The notes under the pieces: generated by a model
What the model was told of the DNA's origin: nothing
Seen by the model: only the letters and a program-made list of their open reading frames with translations
Databases searched by the model: none
From: Paenibacillus mangrovi
GTDB lineage: Bacteria; Bacillota; Bacilli; Paenibacillales; Paenibacillaceae
DNA: 64,000 bases
Direction of reading: 5' to 3'
NCBI RefSeq assembly: GCF_022898935.1
Contig: NZ_JALIRP010000009.1
Coordinates: 1 to 64,000, forward strand
Shown here: piece by piece, positions 24,900 through 32,975 of the stretch
Position numbering within the stretch: the stretch's first letter is position 1
Layout of the letters: every line of letters starts with the position of its first letter
Position numbers and translations under genes: made by a program

Positions 24900-25847
24900 T
24901 TATTTGATGCCGCTGGCAGCTTTTCTGTACTTATCGACTTCCGGCGTCAGAACGTCATTGTTTTTCTTGAGCACGTCGAGGAAGCCTTTTATCTTCTTCA
25001 GATAATCGCTATTGGACGGATCTCCCTTGCTGACAGCAGCTTCAAGGGCCGCTTTGGCCTTGGCATTGACTTTTTTGGTGTCATAGTCAAACATTGGCGT
25101 GTTATTGAGGCCGTACAGGGAAATGTTCAGGTACTGGCTGTACAGCGATTTGGCCTGGGCGGTGCGGTTGGAATGAGGGAAGGACTTCACGAAGGCCTCC
25201 TGCGACAAGGAGCGCTTGGTTACTTCCGTCCAGCTGATGGATAAGGCAGCGTCATTCGCAAACGGAGCTTTGGTTTCTGCCGTCATGATATCGATATAGC
25301 TCTTGATGTCAGCAGACACGTAGGCGCGTACCTTCTGGAATCTCGGGTAATCGAGCACGAGGTAGTACATTCCTTCTGAGGTTTCCAGGCGATAGCCGCT
25401 GTCGCGGGCTCCCTTGAGCAGAGCTTTCAGGTTTTTGTCGTTTGTTTTGATAATCAGGGCAGTCAGGTCGTCACCGGGCTTCATGAGCTTCTGCAGCTTG
25501 GTCTGGATACTGTCCTTAAAAAACTTGTCGTTCCAGGCATCCAGGATCGCTTTTTCGGCGTTTTCGAGTTTCAGTACCATCAGGGTAGCCTGATAAGGCG
25601 TCACTTGATAGATGTTCTTTTCCATATAGCTGACCGCTTCGGCCTGCTTGGCAGGGGATTTGAGCAAGTTCATCATATGATTGTAAATCGCGTTCGCATG
25701 CGCCGCTTTAGCTGAAGCTGCAGTGGATACGGAAACGGTATTGGTGGCGGCATTGGCTTCTTCTGCGTGAATCACTCCGGCACCTGCTTGTAAACTGATT
25801 GCAGCTATAAGGGCAGCGGCTGTAATTGCTGATTTGCCAAATTTCAT
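24900..25847 (-). CDS. Secreted protein of unknown function
   Basis: 315 residues with a clear Sec signal peptide (MKFGKSAITAAALIAAISLQ, cleavage probably after VIHA near residue 28). The mature part is mostly helical and Lys-rich, with repeated K-L-x-x-L patterns and no Cys. I do not recognise a domain. The frame has a good ribosome binding site (GGAGGTG, minus strand) and shares the terminator with ilvA. It could be a cell-wall associated structural or binding protein; this is a guess from composition only. Confidence 0.8.
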   Translation of the reverse strand: MKFGKSAITAAALIAAISLQAGAGVIHAEEANAATNTVSVSTAASAKAAHANAIYNHMMNLLKSPAKQAEAVSYMEKNIYQVTPYQATLMVLKLENAEKAILDAWNDKFFKDSIQTKLQKLMKPGDDLTALIIKTNDKNLKALLKGARDSGYRLETSEGMYYLVLDYPRFQKVRAYVSADIKSYIDIMTAETKAPFANDAALSISWTEVTKRSLSQEAFVKSFPHSNRTAQAKSLYSQYLNISLYGLNNTPMFDYDTKKVNAKAKAALEAAVSKGDPSNSDYLKKIKGFLDVLKKNNDVLTPEVDKYRKAASGIK

Positions 25848-25959
25848 TGTTAAAGCACCTCCAAGGTTTTAATACACTCATATTACGCGCGTGTTGTTCC
25901 GGACTTGTAAACTTTTGAAAGAAAATTGGAAAATTTCATAAAATTCGTTATTTGCATAC

Positions 25960-26013
25960 AAAAAAACATCCTTTACTGAGCAAAAAAGCATGATGTCAGC
26001 ACAAAGATGTTTT
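25960..26013 (-). terminator. Terminator of the DUF1129 gene
   Basis: Read on the minus strand, AACATCTTT pairs with AAAGGATGTT across a long loop and is followed by TTTTTTT. Confidence 0.6.
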
Positions 26014-26050
26014 TCAGATAAATGAACTAAGTTGTTCTGTCAAAACGATA

Positions 26051-26716
26051 TCATTTGGATTTGCGCAAAAAGATAAACCGAAGACCGAGGAAACCGATGA
26101 TGCAGAGGACGAGGCTGAGCCATGGCTGTATCGTGAACACGGGCAGCATGTTGCGCAGTGAAAAGCCGATCACCACCACAATAACCATGATAATCAGGTA
26201 GATGCCGATGGCCTTTACATTGATTCCCGGTTTGTTGTTCTCATGCTCCTGAGATTTGCCCAGTGACTTCATAAGGACTTCCATGATCACAATGGAGCCA
26301 ACAGGCACCAGGATGAGCGTTAGCAGACTAATGTGGTTCAGCGAATTGCTGCTGTAGCCTGCAAATTGCGCCCCGAAGCCGATCACGGCCTCGATCAGAA
26401 AAAGGATGGTGAGCGCGGTCCAGGCAATCATGATGTAATAAGCTGTACCTTCAACAGGCTTGGCGGAAGGGAGCGACTCAACTACTGAGCGGGCATAGGC
26501 CTCCGCGTCGCCGCCGAACAGCTTGGATGCCGATTTTCCTTTCTTCTGTGCAGCGAGTACTTCCTTCGCCAGCTCAAGCAGGCGTTCCTCACCCTGCTGC
26601 CGGTTCGCCCGGCTGTCGCGCACGTGCACGAGGATATCCTCGTAAAAATCCCTGTTCGCTGGAGTCATCTGTTCCCGCAGACGATTGTTCTCTTGTATCA
26701 TTTGTCTTGTTGTCAT
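26051..26716 (-). CDS. DUF1129 family membrane protein
   Basis: 221 residues from the ATG at 26716, which has GGAGGAAG upstream on the minus strand. An earlier in-frame ATG at 26740 lacks such a site. The N-terminal 75 residues are a soluble helical segment (NNRLREQMTPANRDFYEDI). Four hydrophobic segments follow, in the 85-220 range, with a short cytoplasmic loop rich in Glu/Asn/Lys. This layout matches DUF1129 proteins of Bacillota, of unknown function. It sits between a secreted protein and a tiny membrane protein on the same strand. Confidence 0.8.
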   Translation of the reverse strand: MTTRQMIQENNRLREQMTPANRDFYEDILVHVRDSRANRQQGEERLLELAKEVLAAQKKGKSASKLFGGDAEAYARSVVESLPSAKPVEGTAYYIMIAWTALTILFLIEAVIGFGAQFAGYSSNSLNHISLLTLILVPVGSIVIMEVLMKSLGKSQEHENNKPGINVKAIGIYLIIMVIVVVIGFSLRNMLPVFTIQPWLSLVLCIIGFLGLRFIFLRKSK

Positions 26717-26789
26717 ATCCGCTTCCTCCATATACAACAAGTATAGGAACTAGAACTGCCAAATTCAAGGTCCACAGGTCTTAACAGGC

Positions 26790-26918
26790 TTATTCCTCAT
26801 AAAAGAGGTTCTCATAGTGAACAGCCACATAGATAACTGCCAGTACGACACCGGCGATGAGAACCCAGGACAGAGGGTGTTCGAGTATATGCGATATCCA
26901 TTGTTGCCACATATGCAT
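26790..26918 (-). CDS. Tiny single-span membrane protein (42 aa)
   Basis: A 42-codon frame on the minus strand, starting MHMWQQWISHILEHPL, then one hydrophobic span (SWVLIAGVVLAVIYVAV) and the acidic tail HYENLFYEE. AAAGGGAC stands before the first ATG and gives a better distance to the second ATG (26912). Tryptophan-rich ends and one span fit real small membrane proteins. Family not recognised. It may be co-transcribed with the DUF1129 gene, about 70 bases downstream. Confidence 0.5.
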   Translation of the reverse strand: MHMWQQWISHILEHPLSWVLIAGVVLAVIYVAVHYENLFYEE

Positions 26919-27011
26919 GTCCCTTTCAATAGTTCTGACGGTATTTTCCGCCATGCCTCATTATTCCATGCAGTCTCCTAATAATTCGTGTGAACGGTAT
27001 GCTGATTTGGA

Positions 27012-27039
27012 TTGACACAGACGATTCGGCGGTGATAAT
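27012..27039 (+). promoter_or_regulatory. SigA-type promoter of the hydrolase gene
   Basis: Perfect TTGACA (27012-27017), 16 bp, GATAAT (27034-27039). The 85-base leader to the ATG at 27125 is AT-rich. Confidence 0.6.
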
Positions 27040-27124
27040 ATGGACTTCAAACCTTAAAACAGACTAAACATATCGGAATTATTAAATATAATATAAAGTT
27101 TTAATTCAAAGGGGGATTGGAGTC

Positions 27125-27955
27125 ATGGAAAGACAAATCTTTATCCGTCATGGTCAGGAGGAGCTCACCGCCAGCCTTCATTATCCGGCGCAGACCGAAG
27201 GGGAAAATGAGCGCTGTGAAGAGCGTTCACCGCTGGTCGTCATTTGCCACGGATTTGTGGGGAGCCGGGTCGGCGTGGACCGTTTGTTCGTGAAAACAGC
27301 CAGGATACTAGCCGAGGAAGGTTATATGGTGCTGCGCTTTGATTATGCGGGCTGCGGAGAAAGCAGCGGTCATTACGGGAAGGAAGGGCTCGAATCCATG
27401 ATCGCCCAGACCCGGACCGTGCTGGATTATGCCCTCGAATGCGGGAATGTGGATCCATCCAAGGTGACGCTGATCGGGCATAGCCTTGGCGGTGCCGTAG
27501 CCATACTGACAGCCGTGCGTGACCGTAGGGTAAAGAACCTGATTCTGTGGTCGGCAGTCGGATATCCGCTTAGCGATATATTGAAAATCACCGGACGAGA
27601 TGTATATGATTATGCGGTAAAGACTGGAAGATCGGATTATCTTGGCTTCGAATTTACACCTGCGTTTTTCGATTCGCTCGGAAGCTATCAGCCGTTTCAG
27701 GAGGCCATCAAGTTCAGCGGCGATGTCCTTGTCGTTCACGGCACGTCGGATGATACCATTCCGGTGGACTACGCCTTTTTATATCAAAAGGTTTTCTGGA
27801 TGCGCTCCGAGGGCCGCTGTGATAAGGAAATCATTTTCCAGGGGAATCATACCTATTCCTCGGGAGCACACTGTGGGCAGCTGATCGAGCGGACCAAAGA
27901 ATGGTTAAACGAGCAGAAGACGCTGCAGCAGGATTGGCAGCACTGGATGATCTAG
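27125..27955 (+). CDS. Alpha/beta hydrolase
   Basis: 276 residues, serine hydrolase of the alpha/beta fold, probably cytoplasmic (no signal peptide). The oxyanion segment is VICHGFVGSR (about 38-47). RFDYAGCGESSG is typical of the fold. The nucleophile is S120 in LIGHSLGGAV. Asp is in HGTSDDTIP and His in GNHTYSSGAH. It resembles the cinnamoyl/acyl esterase-like proteins of Bacillota; the substrate is unknown. The start has AAAGGGGGAT upstream. No obvious terminator follows. Confidence 0.87.
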   Translation: MERQIFIRHGQEELTASLHYPAQTEGENERCEERSPLVVICHGFVGSRVGVDRLFVKTARILAEEGYMVLRFDYAGCGESSGHYGKEGLESMIAQTRTVLDYALECGNVDPSKVTLIGHSLGGAVAILTAVRDRRVKNLILWSAVGYPLSDILKITGRDVYDYAVKTGRSDYLGFEFTPAFFDSLGSYQPFQEAIKFSGDVLVVHGTSDDTIPVDYAFLYQKVFWMRSEGRCDKEIIFQGNHTYSSGAHCGQLIERTKEWLNEQKTLQQDWQHWMI

Positions 27956-28048
27956 AAGCGTAAATATGCAAACAGTTATATACTACCAGAAATCAATGAA
28001 GCCAGCAGTGATACAGAGATTGGAATTATCTCTTCATAAACGTTAAAA

Positions 28049-28066
28049 TATAAGTAGCAACTTATA
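28049..28066. promoter_or_regulatory. 18-bp palindrome, candidate operator of the dioxygenase gene
   Basis: TATAAGT (28049-28055) and ACTTATA (28060-28066) form a perfect 7-bp inverted repeat with a 4-base centre, 24 bases before the ATG. A -10-like TATACT overlaps its right end. The shape fits MarR/HxlR-type repressor sites; the regulator is unknown. Confidence 0.45.
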
Positions 28067-28089
28067 CTGGCGTGTGGAGGTTGACATCG

Positions 28090-28869
28090 ATGACATTACC
28101 ATCTTTATTTGTAGCGCACGGTTCACCTATGCTCGCCCTGGAAGATAACGGATACACACGTTTTCTGGAAAATCTGGGACGGGAGCTTCCGAAGCCGGAG
28201 GCCATCGCTGTGTTCTCGGCGCATTGGGACAGTCCCGACCAGTCCGTCAGTGTGGATGAATCCCACGGTACGATGCATGACTTTTACGGTTTTCCCGAAG
28301 CCATGTATGAACTGCGGTATCCGGCTCCGGGCTCTGCATCGCTTACCCAGCGGATTGGACAGCTCTTTGACGCAGGTAATCTGCCGTATCAGACTGTTCA
28401 AGGACGGGGGCTTGACCACGGGGTGTGGGTCATCTTGCAGAAAATGTATCCTGACGCCAATATTCCGGTAGTCGAGTTGTCCGTCGATTCCAGACGTTCG
28501 CCCGCGGAGCAGTATGCGATCGGCGCCATGCTAAAGGAGCTCCGCCAGCAAAATGTACTGGTGATCGGCAGCGGCGGGCTCGTGCATAATCTGCGCATGC
28601 TCGGCCAGTCCGATGATACCGATGATTGGGCCGTCGAATTCGATGAATGGGTCGCGGGGCAACTGGAGAGCTGGAAGATCAATGAGTTGTTCGATTACGA
28701 CAAAAAAGCTCCTTATGCCCGCCAGGCGGTGCCTTCTTACGGAGTGGAGCATTTCATTCCATTGTTCTATGCGATGGGTGCAGCGGATGATGACCGCAAG
28801 GCCGAGCGCCTGTTTCAGGATTACCAATACGGTAATCTCAGTTTGAACTGCTGGATGTTCGGCTCCTAA
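28090..28869 (+). CDS. LigB-type extradiol aromatic dioxygenase (DODA-like)
   Basis: 259 residues of the class III extradiol ring-opening dioxygenase family that includes bacterial 4,5-DOPA dioxygenases. Metal ligands and catalytic His lie in VAHGSPMLAL (near 10), VFSAHWDSP (near 48), GLDHGVWVIL (near 110) and YGVEHFIPLF (near 220). ATG 28090 is chosen because GTGTGGAGG lies 10 bases upstream; the GTG at 28072 would only add six residues and absorb this site. Single gene with terminator. The natural substrate, a catechol or a related quinol, cannot be fixed from sequence. Confidence 0.87.
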   Translation: MTLPSLFVAHGSPMLALEDNGYTRFLENLGRELPKPEAIAVFSAHWDSPDQSVSVDESHGTMHDFYGFPEAMYELRYPAPGSASLTQRIGQLFDAGNLPYQTVQGRGLDHGVWVILQKMYPDANIPVVELSVDSRRSPAEQYAIGAMLKELRQQNVLVIGSGGLVHNLRMLGQSDDTDDWAVEFDEWVAGQLESWKINELFDYDKKAPYARQAVPSYGVEHFIPLFYAMGAADDDRKAERLFQDYQYGNLSLNCWMFGS

Positions 28870-28897
28870 GTAGAAAAACATTAAATTTAACGAAAAT

Positions 28898-28930
28898 GAG
28901 CCGGGCTGGCCAGCCCGGCTCTTTGTGTTT
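28898..28930. terminator. Terminator between dioxygenase and doxX-like genes
   Basis: AGCCGGGCTGG and CCAGCCCGGCT (28899-28920) form a perfect 22-bp palindrome, followed by CTTTGTGTTT on the plus strand and CATTTT on the minus strand. Placed between convergent genes. Confidence 0.75.
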
Positions 28931-28962
28931 CTCTCTCAAGGTTCTCTTTATGTTTAGATTAT

Positions 28963-29493
28963 TTAGGCAGCGCCTTTGGTATTGGTTATGCCGCCTGGTA
29001 GAGTAGGAGTATTTCCTTTTTTGTGAAAGAGGCCGCGGAGGTAAGGCATTACCCAATGATCCAATCCGATGCGTCCGGCGTTAACACCTGCAGCGACCAC
29101 GAAGATCTCAAGCAGCAGCATTTGAGGGTTAGTGCTTACGGTGCCCGAGAAGAGGAAGGCGAAGTTCATCACCATACCCATCAGGGCAGCGAAGGTAGTG
29201 AAGGTACCCAGGATGAGTCCCAGTCCGACCAGCGTTTCACCGAGCGGGACGATCACGTTGAACAAATCCACGTTAGGCAGTGCGAAATGCTGCAGGAAGT
29301 TTGCCCACCAGCCTTGCACTGCAGGGTGATCACCACCTGCCTTAGCAATGGCCCCTTGCAGGAAGCCTCCTGCATCGAATCCGTGTGTCAATTTTCCAAT
29401 ACCGCCTTTGAACCACGTATATCCAAGGTAGATCCGAACCACTGTCAGTAACCACATCGCAACTTTGTTATTTCTCAGCCAGTTGTTGAACAT
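28963..29493 (-). CDS. DoxX family membrane protein
   Basis: 176 residues, four hydrophobic segments (about 12-30, 75-95, 100-120 and 128-145). The DoxX pattern is present: R-x-Y-L-G-Y-T-W-F-K-G-G-I-G-K near the N-terminus and PLGETLVGLGLILGTF in the middle. Relatives include subunits of thiosulfate:quinone oxidoreductase and the quinone- and diamide-induced MhqP/CatD proteins of Bacillus. The start has AGGAGTGG upstream. The promoter region carries two perfect 16-bp palindromes described separately. Its partner protein, if any, is not adjacent. Confidence 0.87.
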   Translation of the reverse strand: MFNNWLRNNKVAMWLLTVVRIYLGYTWFKGGIGKLTHGFDAGGFLQGAIAKAGGDHPAVQGWWANFLQHFALPNVDLFNVIVPLGETLVGLGLILGTFTTFAALMGMVMNFAFLFSGTVSTNPQMLLLEIFVVAAGVNAGRIGLDHWVMPYLRGLFHKKGNTPTLPGGITNTKGAA

Positions 29494-29609
29494 TACAATC
29501 CACTCCTAAAATTTGATAAATGGGTATTTCAGAAGCTTCTGGGAAGCTGTTGTTCTTGGTGTTAGCTTCTTTTTTGTTGTTGGAGGATGATCATCTCTTT
29601 CATGTCTTT

Positions 29610-29652
29610 ATTATATGTGAAATATTTCACATAACATGTGATTTAAATCACA
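29610..29652 (-). promoter_or_regulatory. doxX promoter with twin TGTGA-N6-TCACA palindromes
   Basis: On the minus strand a perfect TATAAT covers 29615-29610, and the hexamer 17 bp upstream (CATGTT, 29638-29633) is a poor -35. Site 1, TGTGAAATATTTCACA (29616-29631), fills the spacer. Site 2, TGTGATTTAAATCACA (29637-29652), has its centre 21 bp away, exactly two helical turns, at about -41.5 from the expected start of transcription. Both fit the Fnr/Crp pattern. Site 1 also fits the inner 16 bases of the Rex pattern TTGTGAA-N4-TTCACAA. Confidence 0.7.
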
Positions 29653-29844
29653 ATTTTAAGTAAAATTTAAAATTATTTTTTGATTTATGAATTTTAAGAA
29701 ATGAAAGCCATCCCATAAACCAAGACAAACCCAGCCTTTTATGCTTAAATGGGAAGAATAGGAAGAGCGGAATGCTCAAGAAGGACAGAATAGACAAGCG
29801 ATAAACTTAGGAATCGGTAGAGAATATAAGGGGGAAATCAATAG

Positions 29845-30948
29845 ATGAAGACAAGTAATGATCTAAGGACAAAACTGTGGTACAAAGCTGGGAGCTGCTT
29901 CATTGTTGTTATATTATGCGGATCTATGCTCGCAGCCTGCGGACAGCCCAAGGCGGATGCTCCGACAGCTCCGATTGTGGAAGAACAGGCTCCTCCGGAA
30001 GAGCAGGCCCCGGAAGATCCGGTACCATCAGGAGAGCCGCAGGCTAACTATACCGCGCCTTTGACAGGACTGCCTATGGATCATGCGCCTACGGCTCGTC
30101 CGCTGTCTGTCATGATCAACAATGCACCGGCAGCACGGCCGCAGTCTGGACTCACTCAAGCGGATATCGTATATGAAGTGCTGGCGGAAGGCGGCATTAC
30201 GCGTTTGATCGGTATTTTCCAAAGCAAGGGAGCGGATGAACCGATTGGACCGATCCGCAGTATCCGTCCTTATCTCATTAACCTTGGCGAGAGCTACGGT
30301 GGCGTGCTTGTCCATGCAGGGGGCAGCAATGACGCCTATGCGATTTTGCAGAAGCAGCATAAGGAAGATCTCGATGAAATTAGCAATGCTGGGGCATACT
30401 TTTGGAGAGACAAGTCGCGCAAGGCACCGCATAACCTCTATTCGAACGCAGACAAGCTCAGGGAGGGCGCTGACAAGCGCGGTTACAAAAAGGAAGTAAA
30501 CATACCCGTCTATAAGTTCCGGGCCGAGAATGACCTTCCAGAGGGTGAGAATGCGTCAGGAGTCGACATTACCTTCCTGCTGAAAAGCTACAAGGTGTCC
30601 TACCAATATGATGAAGATAGTAAATTGTACCAGCGATCCATAAACGGCAAGCCGCATGTCGATCTAAACAACGGACAGCAGCTGACGGCTGCGAATGTTG
30701 TCATTTTGGGTGCGGATCATCAGACGCTCGATGATGTGGGACGGCTGGCTGTCGATGTCGAAAAGGGCGGCGAGGCTGTTCTGCTGCAGCGGGGCAAAAT
30801 TATCAAAGGCCGGTGGGTGCGAGCCAAAGGGGATGTCATCCGCTTCGTGAAGGACGGTCAGGAGGTGCCGCTCTATCCAGGTACCACCTATTTCAATATC
30901 GTACCGAATGCGCCAACCTTCGACAGCCATCTCCAAATTCATCCGTAA
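29845..30948 (+). CDS. yerB: DUF3048 lipoprotein, YerB-like
   Basis: 367 residues. Lipoprotein signal peptide with lipobox MLAAC and acceptor Cys32, followed by a Pro/Glu-rich spacer (about 35-65). The rest matches the DUF3048 family represented by Bacillus subtilis YerB: TGLPMDHAPTARPLSVMINNAPAARPQSGL, then GITRLIGIFQSK and GPIRSIRPYLINL. Anchored to the outer face of the membrane. Biochemical role unknown. AAGGGGGAAA precedes the ATG. A yerC homologue is found about 4 kb downstream, not adjacent as in Bacillus subtilis. Confidence 0.9.
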   Translation: MKTSNDLRTKLWYKAGSCFIVVILCGSMLAACGQPKADAPTAPIVEEQAPPEEQAPEDPVPSGEPQANYTAPLTGLPMDHAPTARPLSVMINNAPAARPQSGLTQADIVYEVLAEGGITRLIGIFQSKGADEPIGPIRSIRPYLINLGESYGGVLVHAGGSNDAYAILQKQHKEDLDEISNAGAYFWRDKSRKAPHNLYSNADKLREGADKRGYKKEVNIPVYKFRAENDLPEGENASGVDITFLLKSYKVSYQYDEDSKLYQRSINGKPHVDLNNGQQLTAANVVILGADHQTLDDVGRLAVDVEKGGEAVLLQRGKIIKGRWVRAKGDVIRFVKDGQEVPLYPGTTYFNIVPNAPTFDSHLQIHP

Positions 30949-31058
30949 TAAGGCTTTCAGCTGCAGTGGAATGTGTAAATCTTGGAAGGTTTAATCCAGC
31001 GCTTGGATGATTTTGTGTAAGAATGGGTAGTCTAATGTATACAAACCTGCTGGGTGCC

Positions 31059-31121
31059 TTTACATTCCGTTAAAATAGAAAGGCACTTATCTTTACAAAA
31101 CACGCCGCGGATTGATAGAAT
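31059..31121 (+). promoter_or_regulatory. Promoter of DUF47-pit with 11-bp phased repeats
   Basis: TTTACA (31092-31097) as -35, 18 bp, TAGAAT (31116-31121) as -10. Upstream, in 11-bp register with the -35, stand TTTACA (31059-31064) and TTAAAA (31070-31075); the position between (31081) does not match. This resembles PhoP boxes of Bacillus (TTAACA-like direct repeats every 11 bp). Confidence 0.45.
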
Positions 31122-31185
31122 AGTTGAGGTTGTCAGATTTCTGTCTTCGCGCGTTCACGGCAATTTTAAGTAAAGGGGTAATCGT

Positions 31186-31800
31186 ATGAAATTGAAGAAA
31201 AAGGACATATTCTTCCAAACTTTGGAGAATATGGCTGATACGATTGTACAAGCTGCCGATTATTTCGCACAGCATGTAGTCAATCTCCAGGATGTGCTTC
31301 TTTTTGCCAATGAAATGAAGAAGTTTGAGTCGCAGTGTGACGAATATACACACACCATTATTACGGAACTCAACAAAACGTTTATAACGCCGATCGAACG
31401 CGACGATATTATGGATTTGACGACCACTTTGGATGATGTAATGGACGGACTAGAGGCATGCGCTTCAAGGTTCGACATGTATCATCTCCCGAACTCTGAC
31501 GAATACATCGTACAGTTTGCGGAAATTTTGCGACAGTCGGCATACGAGATGCAAAAGGCTATTCACCTGCTATCGCAGAAGAAGCTGCTCGCTATTCGCG
31601 AATATACGATCCGTTTGAACGATCTGGAGAATCAGGGGGACGAGCTGCTCCGCATCTGCATTAAAGAGCTCTTCGCGAAAGTAAAGGACCCGATCGAGCT
31701 GATTAAGCACAAAGAGATTTACGAACGGCTGGAAACAACCACTGACGCATGTGAAGATGTGGCCAATATGCTGGAATCGATCATTATGAGCAACTCGTAA
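31186..31800 (+). CDS. DUF47 family phosphate transport accessory protein
   Basis: 204 residues, all helical, PhoU-like fold (DUF47), as in Bacillus subtilis YkaA. It contains acidic pairs such as ITPIERDDIMDLTTTLDDVMDG and NDLENQGDELL. Members are nearly always encoded with Pit transporters, and the pit gene follows after 15 bases here, so it probably tunes phosphate uptake from the cytoplasmic side. Start has AAGGGG upstream. Likely transcribed from the promoter at 31092-31121. Confidence 0.92.
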   Translation: MKLKKKDIFFQTLENMADTIVQAADYFAQHVVNLQDVLLFANEMKKFESQCDEYTHTIITELNKTFITPIERDDIMDLTTTLDDVMDGLEACASRFDMYHLPNSDEYIVQFAEILRQSAYEMQKAIHLLSQKKLLAIREYTIRLNDLENQGDELLRICIKELFAKVKDPIELIKHKEIYERLETTTDACEDVANMLESIIMSNS

Positions 31801-31815
31801 GGGGTCTACTAAAAC

Positions 31816-32805
31816 ATGGAAACATCATTATTCGTATTAGGCATTGTTATCTTCCTAGCGCTGGCTTTTGACTTCATCAACGGGTTCCATGACACAGCCA
31901 ATGCCATAGCAACCTCCGTATCGACGCGTGCGCTCAAACCGCGTACGGCGATTATCCTGGCGGCAATCATGAACTTTGTCGGTGCGGTTCTCTTTACCGG
32001 TGTTGCGAAGACAATTGGCGGCAGCGTCGCGGATCCATCAAAGCTTGATAACGGGCTTCAAGTGACCATAGCTGCGCTGCTGGCTGCGATCATCTGGAAT
32101 CTCGTGACATGGTGGCTCGGTATTCCGTCTTCCTCCTCGCATGCGCTGATTGGCGCTATGGCCGGAGCGGTGTTTGTCGGAGCAGGTCCGGAGTATGTCA
32201 ATTGGGCTGGATTCAAAGGAATCGTAGAAGCACTATTACTGTCTCCGCTTATTGCATTTGTCGTCGGTTATATCATCATGACGATCCTCAAGTGGACTTT
32301 TGGGAAAAAGAGTCCGCATACCGTGAACAAGGGCTTTCGCTCGATGCAGGTCATTACGGCTGCGGCACAGTCTTTTACGCATGGTACGAATGACGCGCAA
32401 AAGGCGATGGGGGTTATAACATTCGCTCTCGTAACCTCAGGGCATCTGGATAGTCTCGAAGTACCGTTGTGGGTTAAAATAGCGGCAGCGACCTCGATGG
32501 CGCTCGGCACATCCGTTGGCGGCTGGAAGATCATCAAGACCATGGGTACGAAAATTTTCAAAATTGAACCGATCAACGGGTTTGCGGCTGACTTAACATC
32601 CGCTTCCGTCATCTTCGGCGCAACTCTGCTGAAACTGCCTGTCAGCACCACCCATGCAGTAACCTCTGCCATTCTCGGTGTAGGCAGCTCGAAGCGTTTC
32701 TCCGAAGTGAAATGGTCGCTAGCCGGACGGATCGTGATTACGTGGTTTATTACTATTCCGATCGCCGCCGTACTGGCAGGAATTATCTTTAAGATTTTAT
32801 TTTAG
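31816..32805 (+). CDS. pit: Low-affinity inorganic phosphate transporter
   Basis: 329 residues, about 9-10 hydrophobic segments, PiT family, moving phosphate (as metal phosphate) with protons. The two family signature repeats are present: FDFINGFHDTANAIATSVSTRAL in the N-terminal half and QSFTHGTNDAQKAMGVI in the C-terminal half. The second of an operon with the DUF47 gene, followed by a terminator. Three extracellular phosphatase genes lie 7-18 kb away and would feed it. Confidence 0.95.
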   Translation: METSLFVLGIVIFLALAFDFINGFHDTANAIATSVSTRALKPRTAIILAAIMNFVGAVLFTGVAKTIGGSVADPSKLDNGLQVTIAALLAAIIWNLVTWWLGIPSSSSHALIGAMAGAVFVGAGPEYVNWAGFKGIVEALLLSPLIAFVVGYIIMTILKWTFGKKSPHTVNKGFRSMQVITAAAQSFTHGTNDAQKAMGVITFALVTSGHLDSLEVPLWVKIAAATSMALGTSVGGWKIIKTMGTKIFKIEPINGFAADLTSASVIFGATLLKLPVSTTHAVTSAILGVGSSKRFSEVKWSLAGRIVITWFITIPIAAVLAGIIFKILF

Positions 32806-32837
32806 ACAAACAAAAACAATTAGGATTAGAAGTGGAG

Positions 32838-32862
32838 GCCAATCGATCAGGTTGGCTTTTTT
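32838..32862 (+). terminator. DUF47-pit terminator
   Basis: GCCAA (32838-32842, inside AGGCCAATCG) pairs with TTGGC (32852-32856), then TTTTTT. Confidence 0.75.
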
Positions 32863-32975
32863 GTATGCCCGAAAGCTCAGGATTTCGTGTTCCATCTGCC
32901 GATGCTGTACAATAGAGAGTACTGTTACACATGGAATTTGACAGAACAAACAGGTGAAGGAGTCCACTAATACCG

